Source: Rubrobacter marinus (lineage in GTDB: Bacteria; Actinomycetota; Rubrobacteria; Rubrobacterales; Rubrobacteraceae). Taken from it: a stretch of DNA of 64,000 nt. Shown here in pieces: positions 48,362 to 56,851 of this stretch. The stretch's first letter is position 1; each line of letters opens with the position of its first letter. The notes under the pieces were generated by a model. It worked only from the letters and a program-made list of their open reading frames with translations. It was not told the DNA's origin and did no database searches. Where the stretch lies: the NCBI RefSeq assembly GCF_011492965.1, contig NZ_CP045121.1, forward strand, positions 4,092,001 to 4,156,000, given 5' to 3'. A program made the translations under genes and the position numbers.

Positions 48362-49075
48362 ATGAGCGAGACCAACCTCGAACAGTTCCGGGAGGTAACG
48401 CCGGCGGGCAGGTTCACCCTGCAGAACTCCTCGCTCCTCAAGGTGCGTCTGGAGGGCGACACCGTCCAGGCCAAGCTCGGATCTATGGTCGCCTACCAGG
48501 GCGGGGTCCGCTTCGAGCAGAAGAGCGGCGGGCTGGGGCGCTTCTTCAAGAAGGCCATGACGGGCGAGGGCGTCCAGCTTATGACCTGCACCGGCACCGG
48601 CGACCTCTTCCTCGCCCAGGATGCGCGCAAGATCATGGTCATAGACCTCAACGACGAGCGCATGACGGTAAACGGCGACTCCATCCTCGCCTTCGAGGGC
48701 AACGTCGACTGGGACATCCGTCGCGTCGAGGGCGCGGGGCGCCTCGCCGGGGGCCTCTTCAACGTCGTCCTCGAGGGGACCGGCAAGGTCGCGGTCACGA
48801 GCCACGGGGAGCCCGTCCTCCTCGACACCTCGAACCCCACCTTCGCCGACCCGGACTCCGCCATCGCCTGGAGCGGGAACGTCCGCACCAGCGTCCGGAG
48901 CGACGTCTCGTTCAAGACCTTCCTCGGGCGCGGCAGCGGCGAGACCTTCCAGATAGCCTTCGAGGGCCCCGGCTGGGTCCTCATACAGCCCTCCGAAGGC
49001 CCGACCGTCCCCGAGCACTCCCACGGCGGCGGGGGCGGCGGGGGCGGTATGGGCTCCCTCTTCGGCGACGACTAG
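48362..49075 (+). CDS. AIM24-family protein
   Basis: A 237-residue protein of the AIM24/TIGR00266 family, beta-rich with no known enzymatic role. It begins near ACGGGAGGCAG and ATG 48362. Motifs: FTLQNSSLLKVRLEGDTVQA, MVAYQGGVRFEQKSGGLGR, KAMTGEGVQLMTCTGTGDLF, and WSGNVRTSVRSDVSFKTFLG. A His-Gly-rich tail (HSHGGGGGGGGMGSLFGDD) ends the protein and might bind metal. Neighbours give no pathway clue. Confidence 0.82.
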   Translation: MSETNLEQFREVTPAGRFTLQNSSLLKVRLEGDTVQAKLGSMVAYQGGVRFEQKSGGLGRFFKKAMTGEGVQLMTCTGTGDLFLAQDARKIMVIDLNDERMTVNGDSILAFEGNVDWDIRRVEGAGRLAGGLFNVVLEGTGKVAVTSHGEPVLLDTSNPTFADPDSAIAWSGNVRTSVRSDVSFKTFLGRGSGETFQIAFEGPGWVLIQPSEGPTVPEHSHGGGGGGGGMGSLFGDD

Positions 49076-49100
49076 CGCCCGATCTTAGATCCGGCAACCC

Positions 49101-49140
49101 GAAGGGGTCGGGGCCTGACGTCTAGGCCCCCGACCCCTTC
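49101..49140. terminator. Bidirectional terminator between AIM24 and leuS
   Basis: A 13-bp stem (49101-49113 with 49128-49140) has inner pairs extending it, between convergent genes. Confidence 0.8.
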
Positions 49141-49160
49141 TCTCCGACCGCGCCCCGACG

Positions 49161-51599
49161 CTAGCCGACCACGAAGTTCACGAGCCTCCCCGGCACGTAG
49201 ATGCTCTTGCGGATCTCGCGCCCCTCGACGTGGGAGCGGACCTTCTCGCTCTTCATCGCGAGCTCCTTGGCGTCCTCGGCCGAGATGTCCACCGGGGCGT
49301 CTATGCGGTCGCGGAGCTTCCCGTTGACCTGGACGACGAGCGTGATCTCCTCGGCCCGCACGAGCCCCTCGTCGTAGCCGGGCCACTCCTGCACGTGGAC
49401 GCTGTAGGGCAGCCCCATGAGCGCCCACATCTCCTCGGCGTGATGGGGCGCGAGCGGCGCGAGGAGGAGGACGAAGGCGCGAAGGGCATCCCGCCACTCC
49501 TCCTCGCCGGCTTCCTTCTTGACGGCGAGCAGGTAGTTCGTGTGCTCCATCAGGGAGGCGAGCGCGGTGTTGAACCTGAACGCCTCCAGGTCCTCGGTCA
49601 CCTTCTTCACGAGCCGGGCAGTCCGGCGCGGAAGCTCCTTCGGGTCGGCCTCGCCCCCGGAGGCGTCGCCGCCCGCGACGAGCGAGTGGGCGCGCCTCAG
49701 GAAGCGGGCGATCCCCTCGATGCCGCGGCTATCCCAGGGGCCGCCCTGGTCCCACGGGCCGATAAACATCAGGAAGCAGCGCAGGGCGTCCGAGCCGTAG
49801 CGGTCGACGAACTCCTGCGGGTTGACGACGTTGCCCCTCGACTTGCTCATCTTCTCGGCGTCCTCGCCGAGGATGATCCCCTGGTTGAAGAGCCTCGTCA
49901 TCGGCTCGTCGAAGCTCACGAGCCCGAGGTCGCGCATGACCTTGGTGAAGAAGCGCGTGTAGAGCAGGTGCATGACGGCGTGCTCGATGCCGCCGGTGTA
50001 CTGGTCCACGGGCAGCCACTTCTCCCCCTCCTCGGGGTCGAACGGCCCCTCGTCGTAGTGGGGCGAGAGGTAGCGGTACTGGTACCACGACGAGTCCATG
50101 AACGTGTCCATCGTGTCCGTCTCGCGCGTCGCCGGGCCGCCACACACGGGGCACTCCGTGTTGTAGAACTCCGGGTCGAGCTTCAGGGGCGACTCGCCCG
50201 TCGGCATAAACTCCGCGTCCTCGGGGAGCCGGACCGGGAGGTCCTCTTCGGGGACGGGGACGGCGCCGTGCTCGGGGCAGTAGATCACCGGTATGGGGGT
50301 GCCCCAGTAGCGCTGGCGCGAGATGAGCCAGTCGCGCAGCCGGTACGTCACCGCGGCCCTCCCGACGCCCTTCGCCTCCAGGTCGTCCGTGACCGCCTTC
50401 TTGCCCTCCGTGTTCGGCATCCCGTCGAAGCCGTCCGAGTTGACCATCAGGCCCTCGCCTGGGTAGGCCTCGGCGAGCGGCTCGCCGTCCCAGTCCGGCG
50501 GGGCGATCACGGTCCTGATCTCGATGCCGTACTTCTTCGCGAACTCGAAGTCGCGCTCGTCGTGGGCGGGGACCGCCATGATCGCGCCGGTCCCGTACCC
50601 GAGGAGGACGTAGTCCGCGGCGTAGACCGGGATGGCCTCGCCGTTCGCCGGGTTGGTCGCGTACGCCCCCGTGAAGACGCCGGTCTTCTCGCGCGTCACG
50701 TCGGTCCTGTCGATCTCCGTCATCCGGCCCGCGCTCTCGACGTAGGCCCGGACGTCGGCCTCCCTCTCGAGCGTCGTGATCTTTTCGACCGCCGGATGCT
50801 CGGGGGCGACCACGAAGAACGTCGCGCCGAAGAGCGTGTCGGGCCTGGTCGTGAAGACCTCTATCGGTCCGTAGCCGGGCACGTCGAAGGCGATCTCGGC
50901 GCCCTCGGAGCGGCCGATCCAGTTGGTCTGGAGCGTCTTGACCCGCTCGGGCCACTCGACCCCGGAGAAGTCGAGGAGCTCCTCGGCGTAGTCCGTGATC
51001 TTGAAGAGCCACTGCGCGAGGTTCTTTTTTACGACGGGCGTCCCGCACCGCTCGCACCGGCGGTCCGGCCCGACCACCTGCTCCCGGGCGAGCGTCGTGT
51101 TGTCCTTGGGGCACCAGTCCACCGGCGCCTCTTTCCTGTACGCGAGCCCCTTCTCCATGAACTTGAGGAAGAACCACTGGTTCCAGCGGTAGTACTCCGG
51201 GTCGCAGGTGACGACCTCGGTGTCGAGGTCGAACATGGCCCCCATCTGCTTGAGCTGGCCGCGCATGTTCTCTATGTTGGAGTACGTCCACTTCCTGGGG
51301 TGGATGCCGCGACGGATCGCCGCGTTCTCGGCCGGCAGCCCGAAGGCGTCGAAGCCTATCGGGAAGAGGACCCGGTAGCCGCGCATCCGCATGAAGCGCG
51401 CCCGAGAATCGGACGGCGTCATCGCGTACCAGTGCCCGACGTGCAGGTCGCCGCTCGGGTAGGGCAGCATCGTGAGCGCGTAATGCTTCGGCTTCGACGG
51501 GTCCTCGTCGGTCTTGTAGAGGGCGGACTCGGCCCACCTCTCCTGCCAACGGTGCTCCACGGCCGTCGGGTCGTAGGTCTTGCTGGTAGTCTCGCTCAC
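49161..51599 (-). CDS. leuS: Leucyl-tRNA synthetase
   Basis: LeuS charges tRNA-Leu. The 812-residue chain shows [20 protein letters not shown] (HIGH-type motif), [17 protein letters not shown], the CP1 editing region ([20 protein letters not shown] and [20 protein letters not shown]), [12 protein letters not shown], and [15 protein letters not shown] (KMSKS). The start is GTG at 51599 with AAGGAG; in-frame codons upstream run through unrelated sequence. It is convergent with AIM24 and has about 310 bp upstream to DUF92 without a clear T-box. Confidence 0.97.
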   Translation of the reverse strand: MSETTSKTYDPTAVEHRWQERWAESALYKTDEDPSKPKHYALTMLPYPSGDLHVGHWYAMTPSDSRARFMRMRGYRVLFPIGFDAFGLPAENAAIRRGIHPRKWTYSNIENMRGQLKQMGAMFDLDTEVVTCDPEYYRWNQWFFLKFMEKGLAYRKEAPVDWCPKDNTTLAREQVVGPDRRCERCGTPVVKKNLAQWLFKITDYAEELLDFSGVEWPERVKTLQTNWIGRSEGAEIAFDVPGYGPIEVFTTRPDTLFGATFFVVAPEHPAVEKITTLEREADVRAYVESAGRMTEIDRTDVTREKTGVFTGAYATNPANGEAIPVYAADYVLLGYGTGAIMAVPAHDERDFEFAKKYGIEIRTVIAPPDWDGEPLAEAYPGEGLMVNSDGFDGMPNTEGKKAVTDDLEAKGVGRAAVTYRLRDWLISRQRYWGTPIPVIYCPEHGAVPVPEEDLPVRLPEDAEFMPTGESPLKLDPEFYNTECPVCGGPATRETDTMDTFMDSSWYQYRYLSPHYDEGPFDPEEGEKWLPVDQYTGGIEHAVMHLLYTRFFTKVMRDLGLVSFDEPMTRLFNQGIILGEDAEKMSKSRGNVVNPQEFVDRYGSDALRCFLMFIGPWDQGGPWDSRGIEGIARFLRRAHSLVAGGDASGGEADPKELPRRTARLVKKVTEDLEAFRFNTALASLMEHTNYLLAVKKEAGEEEWRDALRAFVLLLAPLAPHHAEEMWALMGLPYSVHVQEWPGYDEGLVRAEEITLVVQVNGKLRDRIDAPVDISAEDAKELAMKSEKVRSHVEGREIRKSIYVPGRLVNFVVG

Positions 51600-51910
51600 G
51601 GGAGGCTCCTTCTGCGGTGCTATCTGGCGGTTCGGGAGGCGGAGAGGACGCGGGAGGCTATAGTCGACGGCCGGTGGTCGAGGCCTGTGAGACTTCCGCG
51701 CGCATACGCCCAATATAACATCGGCGCCCCCGTTCAGAAACGCGGCGGGACCAAGCCCGCCGAGCCGTAACGTGAGCGTCCTCAGCAGGCGGCTTCCGCC
51801 GCTGCCGGCCCCCGCACCCGTCGCGTCCCCGCCGTCGGGAACGCCGCCGCTATGGCGAGCGTTGGGAGGAGGTAAACGCGCACCATACCCGCCTCGTACT
51901 CGACCGTGGG
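51600..51910. other. Intergenic region upstream of leuS
   Basis: About 310 bp. It should hold the leuS promoter and the DUF92 3-prime end. I looked for a T-box leader (specifier loop and GGTGG-type anti-terminator) and found none that convinces. Confidence 0.5.
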
Positions 51911-52606
51911 TCAGGAGAGGAGGAGCGTCAGGAGCGCGGCGACGAGGGTGCACAGGACGTTCGTGATCTCGTTGCCGAGGCGCGGCGCTAGTGCCCCCAC
52001 GAGGCTGTCCGCCACGGTCCCCAGAAAGGAGGCGCAGGCCACCAGGAGCGTGGCACCCGGCCCGTCCACGAGACCGAGCGCGAGACCGAGGAGGGCGGTG
52101 AGCCCGGCCGCGACGACGCCCGCGAGCGTCCCCGGCAACGAGACAGCCCCGTCCGTCCCCGGCGGGACCTTTCGGAGGGTGGTGATGAGACGGGGGGTTC
52201 GCCGGGCGAGCCCGCCGACCTCGGACTCGGACGTGTCGGCGAAGGCCGCGCCGAGGGAGGCCACGAAGGCGGCGGCGAGGGTCTCGTCCCCTGTCAGGGC
52301 GGCGAGGAGGGCGCACGCGACGGCGACGCCGCAGTTGGCGGCGGCGTTTCTGGCGCCCCGGCGCCCGCCCCGCGCCTCGGCGGCGCCGCTCTCTTCTTTG
52401 CGGCCGTAGCCGGCGCGGGTGAGGGCGGAGCCCCCGACGACGAAGAACGCGAGGACGGCGAAGCCTGCGGGGCCGAGGGAGGCGTAGATCGCGGTCCCCA
52501 CCAAGAGCCCGCCGAGGGCTCCGCCCCTGCTCACCATCCCGAGGCCATAGGCGAGCCCGGCGAAGAGCCCGGTCACCACCAGAGCGGCGGCGAGGCTACC
52601 TTCCAA
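51911..52606 (-). CDS. DUF92/TMEM19-family membrane protein
   Basis: A 231-residue, mostly hydrophobic protein with about six helices: [40 protein letters not shown], and [17 protein letters not shown]. The conserved [15 protein letters not shown] and [20 protein letters not shown] mark DUF92. Some family members act on phytyl or isoprenoid phosphates; its role here is unknown. The start is TTG at 52606, divergent from the metallo-beta-lactamase-fold gene. Confidence 0.8.
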   Translation of the reverse strand: MEGSLAAALVVTGLFAGLAYGLGMVSRGGALGGLLVGTAIYASLGPAGFAVLAFFVVGGSALTRAGYGRKEESGAAEARGGRRGARNAAANCGVAVACALLAALTGDETLAAAFVASLGAAFADTSESEVGGLARRTPRLITTLRKVPPGTDGAVSLPGTLAGVVAAGLTALLGLALGLVDGPGATLLVACASFLGTVADSLVGALAPRLGNEITNVLCTLVAALLTLLLS

Positions 52607-52684
52607 GATCCCGGCCCTTCACGTCGCGCATAGCCGGGTATGGTACCAACCGTCGTGATGTACCCGTAGCGAGAGGAGACCGAA

Positions 52685-53434
52685 GTGGAGATAAGGCTGG
52701 TCCGGCACGCCACGCTGATCGTCCGTCTGGACGGCAAGGCCCTGCTGGTCGACCCGATGCTGAGCCCGCCCGGGGCGATGCCGCCGATCCAGAACACCCC
52801 CAACGACCGCCGGAACCCACTCGTCGGGCTCCCGGAGCTCGACCTCTCCCCCGTCGACGCCGTGCTTGTCACCCACACCCACGCCGACCACTTCGACGAG
52901 GCCGCCGCGGGCGAGCTTCGCAAGGACCTTCCGGTGCTCTGCCAGCCCGAGGACGAGGAGAAGATCTCCTCCCACGGCTTCGCGAACGTCCTCCCCGTGA
53001 AGGGCTCCCTAGATTGGGAGGGCATCGAGGTCCATCGGACCGGCGGGAGGCACGGGACGGGCGAGATCGGGGCGCTCATGGCCCCCGTATCCGGGTTCGT
53101 GCTCCGCGCCCCAGGGGAGCCCACGCTGTACGTCGCGGGGGACACGGTCTGGTGCCCCGAGGTCGAGGACGCGCTCGCGGAGCACGCGCCCGACGTGGTC
53201 GTCGTGAACGCCGGCGCCGCCCGGTTCAACGAGGGAGATCCCATAACCATGACCGCCGGTGATGTGGCCGAGGTCGCCCGGCACGCCGGCGGGGCGACCG
53301 TCGTCGCCGTGCACATGGAGGCCATAAACCACTGCCTCCTCGGCCGCGACGAGCTCCGCTCGAGCCTCGCGGAAGCGGAGGTCTCCGGGAGGAGGGTCCT
53401 CATCCCCGCGGACGGGGAGCAGACGGCGTTCTAG
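52685..53434 (+). CDS. Metallo-beta-lactamase-fold hydrolase
   Basis: A 249-residue protein with IRLVRHATLIVRLDGKALLV, DPMLSPPGA, the metal motif VLVTHTHADHFDEAA (HXHXDH), YVAGDTVWCPEVED (bridging Asp) and VVAVHMEAINHCLLGRDELR. This is the lipase/UlaG-like group often annotated only as MBL fold. The GTG has GAGAGGAGA upstream. The substrate is unknown. Confidence 0.85.
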   Translation: MEIRLVRHATLIVRLDGKALLVDPMLSPPGAMPPIQNTPNDRRNPLVGLPELDLSPVDAVLVTHTHADHFDEAAAGELRKDLPVLCQPEDEEKISSHGFANVLPVKGSLDWEGIEVHRTGGRHGTGEIGALMAPVSGFVLRAPGEPTLYVAGDTVWCPEVEDALAEHAPDVVVVNAGAARFNEGDPITMTAGDVAEVARHAGGATVVAVHMEAINHCLLGRDELRSSLAEAEVSGRRVLIPADGEQTAF

Positions 53435-53439
53435 GCCGT

Positions 53440-53904
53440 CTACGCCGTCCCCTGCAGGCGCTCCAGGAGCCTCCTGGCGTAGGACTCGCACTCCTTCGGC
53501 GAGGGGTGCAGCAGGGCCGGCTCCACCGAACCGGCCCTCACGTCCCGCTCCGTGAGCCTCCCGACCCCCTGGTAGAGGAGGGAGCCCGCCAGGGGGCTCG
53601 GCCGGTCGGGGACGGCAACCACCACGCCGTAGAGGTGGGGTACGGCGCTGTCCCCGACCGGGGAGATCTGGTCCACCGCGTCCGGCCTGTCCTGCCCGAC
53701 GACGAAGACGTTGAAGCGCGGGCCTCCGGGGCCCTCCCGCACCCGCTCCTCCCTCAAGCTCTCCCAGCGGGCGGTGGTCTTCGTGTACCCGGCTCCGAGC
53801 GCGGCGAGGGAGAGCCCGGTCCATATGGACCCGGCGACCACGCGCGCAAGGGGACTCTCGTAGTCCACGAAGATCCCCACCGTAGGTCCCGCCGTGCGTT
53901 CCAA
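53440..53904 (-). CDS. Hypothetical protein
   Basis: A 154-residue protein of unknown family. It begins TVGIFVDYESPLARVVAGS, has a hydrophobic patch (SIWTGLSLAALGAGY), and later GPRFNVFVVGQDRPDAVDQI, HLYGVVVAVPDRPSPLAGSL and a charged end. It looks like an alpha/beta soluble domain. The TTG start at 53904 lacks a clear site, and a downstream GTG (the VGIF segment) is possible. It is convergent with the MBL gene, 5 bp apart. Confidence 0.55.
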   Translation of the reverse strand: MERTAGPTVGIFVDYESPLARVVAGSIWTGLSLAALGAGYTKTTARWESLREERVREGPGGPRFNVFVVGQDRPDAVDQISPVGDSAVPHLYGVVVAVPDRPSPLAGSLLYQGVGRLTERDVRAGSVEPALLHPSPKECESYARRLLERLQGTA

Positions 53905-53936
53905 AACGTGCTCGATCCTAGCAGACGGGGACCGGC

Positions 53937-54272
53937 CTACGCCCCTCCCCCACGCCGCTTCTCCAGCCGGCGCACGAACACGTCGATCTCCTTGACGGTC
54001 TGGAGGTCCCCGTTCCCCTGCGCCACCTCGCGCCCCTTCGCGAACACCCTCGTCGCCTCGTCGTCCTCCCCGAGCTCGAAGAGCGCCCGGCCGAGCGTGC
54101 GGTAGGCGACCGAGTAGTCGGGCTTGTTCTCCACGGCCCGGCCGAGGTACTCCCTGGCCTCGGCGTGGTTCCCCTCCTTGAAGAGCTCGGTGCCCAGGGA
54201 GTAGAGGACCATCGGGTTCTCCGGGTCCCTGTCGAGCAGTCTGCGGAACATCTCGGCCCTCGAAACACCCAT
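53937..54272 (-). CDS. Tetratricopeptide-repeat protein
   Basis: A 111-residue protein of about three TPR units: PENPMVLYSLGTELFKEGNH (then AEAREYLGRAVENKPDY), SVAYRTLGRALFELGEDDEA and a third degenerate unit. TPR proteins bind partners; none is identified. The ATG has a GGGGGAGAGG site. It is divergent from the PucR-type HTH gene. Confidence 0.75.
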   Translation of the reverse strand: MGVSRAEMFRRLLDRDPENPMVLYSLGTELFKEGNHAEAREYLGRAVENKPDYSVAYRTLGRALFELGEDDEATRVFAKGREVAQGNGDLQTVKEIDVFVRRLEKRRGGGA

Positions 54273-54353
54273 CCTCTCCCCCTTCGGCTAGAAGCGAACC
54301 AGTCTGCGCAGGCTTTTTAGCACGGAGGGCGGCCGTTTGTTAGAACACGAAGG

Positions 54354-54686
54354 ATGGATCCCGACCTCCTGCTCACGCGTCTCTCGCGCTCGAAGGACCT
54401 CGCGCCGTTCCGAGCCCTCGTCGAGCCGCTCTTCAGGTACGACCGCGAGCGGGGGAGCGACCTCGTGCGAACCCTGCGGGTCTACTTCGCCTGCGGCGCG
54501 AACGCCAGCGAGGCCGCCGACAAGCTCTTTCTTCACCGCAACAGCCTGCTCTACCGCCTCTCGCGCATCGAGAGACTCACCGGCAAGGGCTTGAAAAACC
54601 CGGAGGTAGGCCTGATCCTGCAACTCGGACTGCTGGCCGCTGAAGGCGAAGAAAGGAGAAACACGGATGCAGATAAGCACGCGTAA
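54354..54686 (+). CDS. PucR/CdaR-type helix-turn-helix protein
   Basis: A 110-residue protein. The C-terminal half is the HTH of PucR/CdaR regulators: LVRTLRVYFACGANASEAAD, KLFLHRNSLLYRLSRIERLT, EVGLILQLGLLAAEG. The usual sensor/GGDEF-like half is missing, so it is a stand-alone DNA-binding domain or a shortened gene. Its end overlaps mop by 20 bp, which suggests co-transcription and a possible role in molybdate control (inference). Confidence 0.75.
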   Translation: MDPDLLLTRLSRSKDLAPFRALVEPLFRYDRERGSDLVRTLRVYFACGANASEAADKLFLHRNSLLYRLSRIERLTGKGLKNPEVGLILQLGLLAAEGEERRNTDADKHA

Positions 54687-54888
54687 CCGACTCCCCGGCA
54701 GGGTCACCGAGGTCGTTAAAGGAGAGGCCGCCGCCCGGGTGAGCATACAGGTGGGGGACAACAACATGGTCGCCCTCATCACCCGCGAGAGCGCCGACGA
54801 GCTCAGCCTCGAGCCGGGCAAGGAGGTAACCGCCCTCGTCAAGGCGACGGACGTGATGCTCCTGACGAACGACGGGGACGTGGCTTAA
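54667..54888 (+). CDS. mop: Molybdopterin/molybdate-binding (Mop/TOBE) protein
   Basis: A 73-residue single Mop domain: ISTRNRLPGRVTEVVKGEAA, ARVSIQVGDNNMVALITRES, LEPGKEVTALVKATDVMLLT. Such proteins bind molybdate as oligomers and store or buffer it. It overlaps the upstream HTH gene and is convergent with modB. Confidence 0.88.
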   Translation: MQISTRNRLPGRVTEVVKGEAAARVSIQVGDNNMVALITRESADELSLEPGKEVTALVKATDVMLLTNDGDVA

Positions 54889-54900
54889 CGCCACCGGCTC

Positions 54901-54934
54901 GGCGGGACGGGCGCCGTACGCCGCTCGTCCTGCC
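54901..54934. terminator. Hairpin between mop and modB
   Basis: A 13-bp stem with two G-T pairs (54901-54913 with 54922-54934) lies between convergent genes. Confidence 0.55.
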
Positions 54935-54936
54935 CC

Positions 54937-55845
54937 CTATCCCTCCAACTCCTCCGCCCTGCGGGTCAGCACCCTGGCGGTGAGGATCACGACGAACGAG
55001 AAGCCCAAGACCAGCACGGCCAGGGCCACTGCCGCGTCGAAATCCCTCTCCAGCGCGGCGAAGATCGCCAGCGGCATCGTCTGCGTCGTACCCACGAAGT
55101 TGCCGGCGAAGATGATCGTGCCGCCGAACTCCCCGAGGGCCCGCGCCCAGGCCGTCACGGCCCCGGCCACGAGCGCGGGGGCCGCGAGCGGCAGCGTGAT
55201 CCTGCGGAACACCGTGACCCGATCCGCGCCGTCCACCATCGCGGCGTCCTCCACGTCCCGGTCCACCCTGCCGAAGCGCACCGCCGCCTGCCGGACGTAG
55301 AAGTGCGACGCCACGAAGAGCTCGGCGATCACCACGGCCGCCGTCGTGTAGGTCAGCTGGATCCCGAACAAGCTCAGTTGCTCTCCCAGCAGCCCCATCT
55401 TCCCGAATGCGAGCAGGAGCGCGATACCGGCGGCGCTGGGCGGGAGCACCGCCGGTATGTCTATCAGCGTGTTCACGAGCCGCTTTCCCGGGAACTCGGC
55501 CCGGGCGAGCAGGTAGGCCGCCGGGGTACCGACGACGAGCACGATCCCCATCGTCACGGCCGTGGTCTTGATGCTGAGGTACAGCGCCTCCAGGGCGACG
55601 GGCGAGGCCATCGCCCTCCAGGAGCCCTCGTCCACCGTCCAGACGACGAGGCTTATGAGCGGCAGGCTTATAAACCCCGCGAGCAGCGCGAGCGCCGCCA
55701 CCGCGAAGCCTGAAGCCAGCGAGTCGCCGAACCTGCGGCTCGGGCGCCCCCTTTTCTCTTTTCCCTTCAGCTCTCGTCCGCCCGCTCGAACCCGTGCTCC
55801 TCGAGCACGTCTTGCCCCTCGTCGCCGAGGACGAGGTCCACCCAC
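54937..55845 (-). CDS. modB: Molybdate ABC transporter permease
   Basis: ModB is the membrane channel of the molybdate importer. After a basic N-terminus come about six helices (AVAALALLAGFISLPLISLV, VLVVGTPAAYLLARAEFPGK, and others) with the permease EAA loop VEDAAMVDGADRVTVFRRIT and LGEFGGTIIFAGNFVGTTQT, typical of ModB. The start is uncertain: GTG at 55845 overlaps modA by 79 bp, and the true start may be a CTG near the modA stop. No modC ATPase gene follows; the next gene is mop on the other strand. Confidence 0.9.
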   Translation of the reverse strand: MGGPRPRRRGARRARGARVRAGGRELKGKEKRGRPSRRFGDSLASGFAVAALALLAGFISLPLISLVVWTVDEGSWRAMASPVALEALYLSIKTTAVTMGIVLVVGTPAAYLLARAEFPGKRLVNTLIDIPAVLPPSAAGIALLLAFGKMGLLGEQLSLFGIQLTYTTAAVVIAELFVASHFYVRQAAVRFGRVDRDVEDAAMVDGADRVTVFRRITLPLAAPALVAGAVTAWARALGEFGGTIIFAGNFVGTTQTMPLAIFAALERDFDAAVALAVLVLGFSFVVILTARVLTRRAEELEG

Positions 55846-56594
55846 GCCTGCGCCAGCTCGGGGCTCTCGGAGGCCCGCACGGCGGCTATGGGGTAGGTCG
55901 CCACGACGTTCACTTCCTCCGGGATCTCTATGACCTCCACCCTGTCCCGTATGTCCTCCGTGACGTCGCTGGCGTACACGAAGGTGGCATCGGCCTCGCC
56001 GAGAGCGACACGGTTCGCCGCCGCCCGAACGTTCGCCTCCCGCGACACGATCTTGGCCGTGACGGCCTCCTCGAAGCCGTCCCCGTACTCCGCGTCCGCG
56101 TTCGCCAGCACCTCCGTCGCGTAGTCGGCGATCGGAACCCCCTCCTCGGCCAGCACGAGCTGCGCGTCGGCCTCCGCGAGGTCCTCGAACCCCCCGATAC
56201 CGGCCGGGTTGTCGGCCGGCACTATCACCACGGGGCGGTTCCTGGCGAAGACGGACGCCTCGCCCACGAGGTCTTCTTCTACCGCGGTGTCCATGTTCTT
56301 CTCCGACGCCGAGGCGAAGACGTCGGCCGGCGCGCCCTGCTGGACCTGGGCGAGCAGTTCCGAGCTCGCGGCGAAGCTCGTCCTTACCTCGGTGCCGGGG
56401 TTCTGCTCCCGAAAGGTACCCGCCAGTTCCTCGAAGGCGTCCGTCAGCGAAGATGCCGCGAGGACGGTGATCTGCCCGCCCTCCGGCGGCTCTCCCCCCT
56501 GCGCATCTCCGGCCGCGCCCCCGCAGCCCGCACCCAAGACCACGCCGAACAGCACGACGGCTACCGAAGCAACGCGCAGCAAAGATGAATACAA
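55767..56594 (-). CDS. modA: Molybdate-binding lipoprotein
   Basis: ModA captures molybdate outside the membrane. The 275-residue protein has a lipoprotein signal (VAVVLFGVVLGAGC), then ITVLAASSLTDAFEELAGTF (oxyanion site), SFAASSELLAQVQQGAPADV, FASASEKNMDTAV, FARNRPVVIVPADNPAGIGG and VALGEADATFVYASDVTEDI. These match ModA. It is first in modA-modB. Confidence 0.93.
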   Translation of the reverse strand: MYSSLLRVASVAVVLFGVVLGAGCGGAAGDAQGGEPPEGGQITVLAASSLTDAFEELAGTFREQNPGTEVRTSFAASSELLAQVQQGAPADVFASASEKNMDTAVEEDLVGEASVFARNRPVVIVPADNPAGIGGFEDLAEADAQLVLAEEGVPIADYATEVLANADAEYGDGFEEAVTAKIVSREANVRAAANRVALGEADATFVYASDVTEDIRDRVEVIEIPEEVNVVATYPIAAVRASESPELAQAWVDLVLGDEGQDVLEEHGFERADES

Positions 56595-56851
56595 CCTCTT
56601 CCCACCTTTCTAACTTCCGATCATCAGCGGCATCCTATGCTAGGTAAGCCCTCCCTCCGATTCTTCGGGCAACCTGCCCAAACATCCGCGGGCCACTTGG
56701 TCGGAGAGGCTCGGTCGCGACGGCGATCCGAGTAGCAGCCGGCAAGCCAAGGAGGCCTACCCTACTCGGTAGGACCGCCACCCCGAAACGGAAGAAAGAT
56801 GGCGCCGCATCGTGGCGTGGCGTCGTCCTCAAAAACGCCTCGTTACGGGAC

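Noticed and set aside
51600..51910. T-box leader upstream of leuS
   Set aside because: No convincing specifier loop or anti-terminator sequence was found; only a plain leader can be claimed.
56595..56851. Small minus-strand open frame between modA and the transglycosylase gene
   Set aside because: No ribosome binding site, no motif and atypical composition; likely chance.
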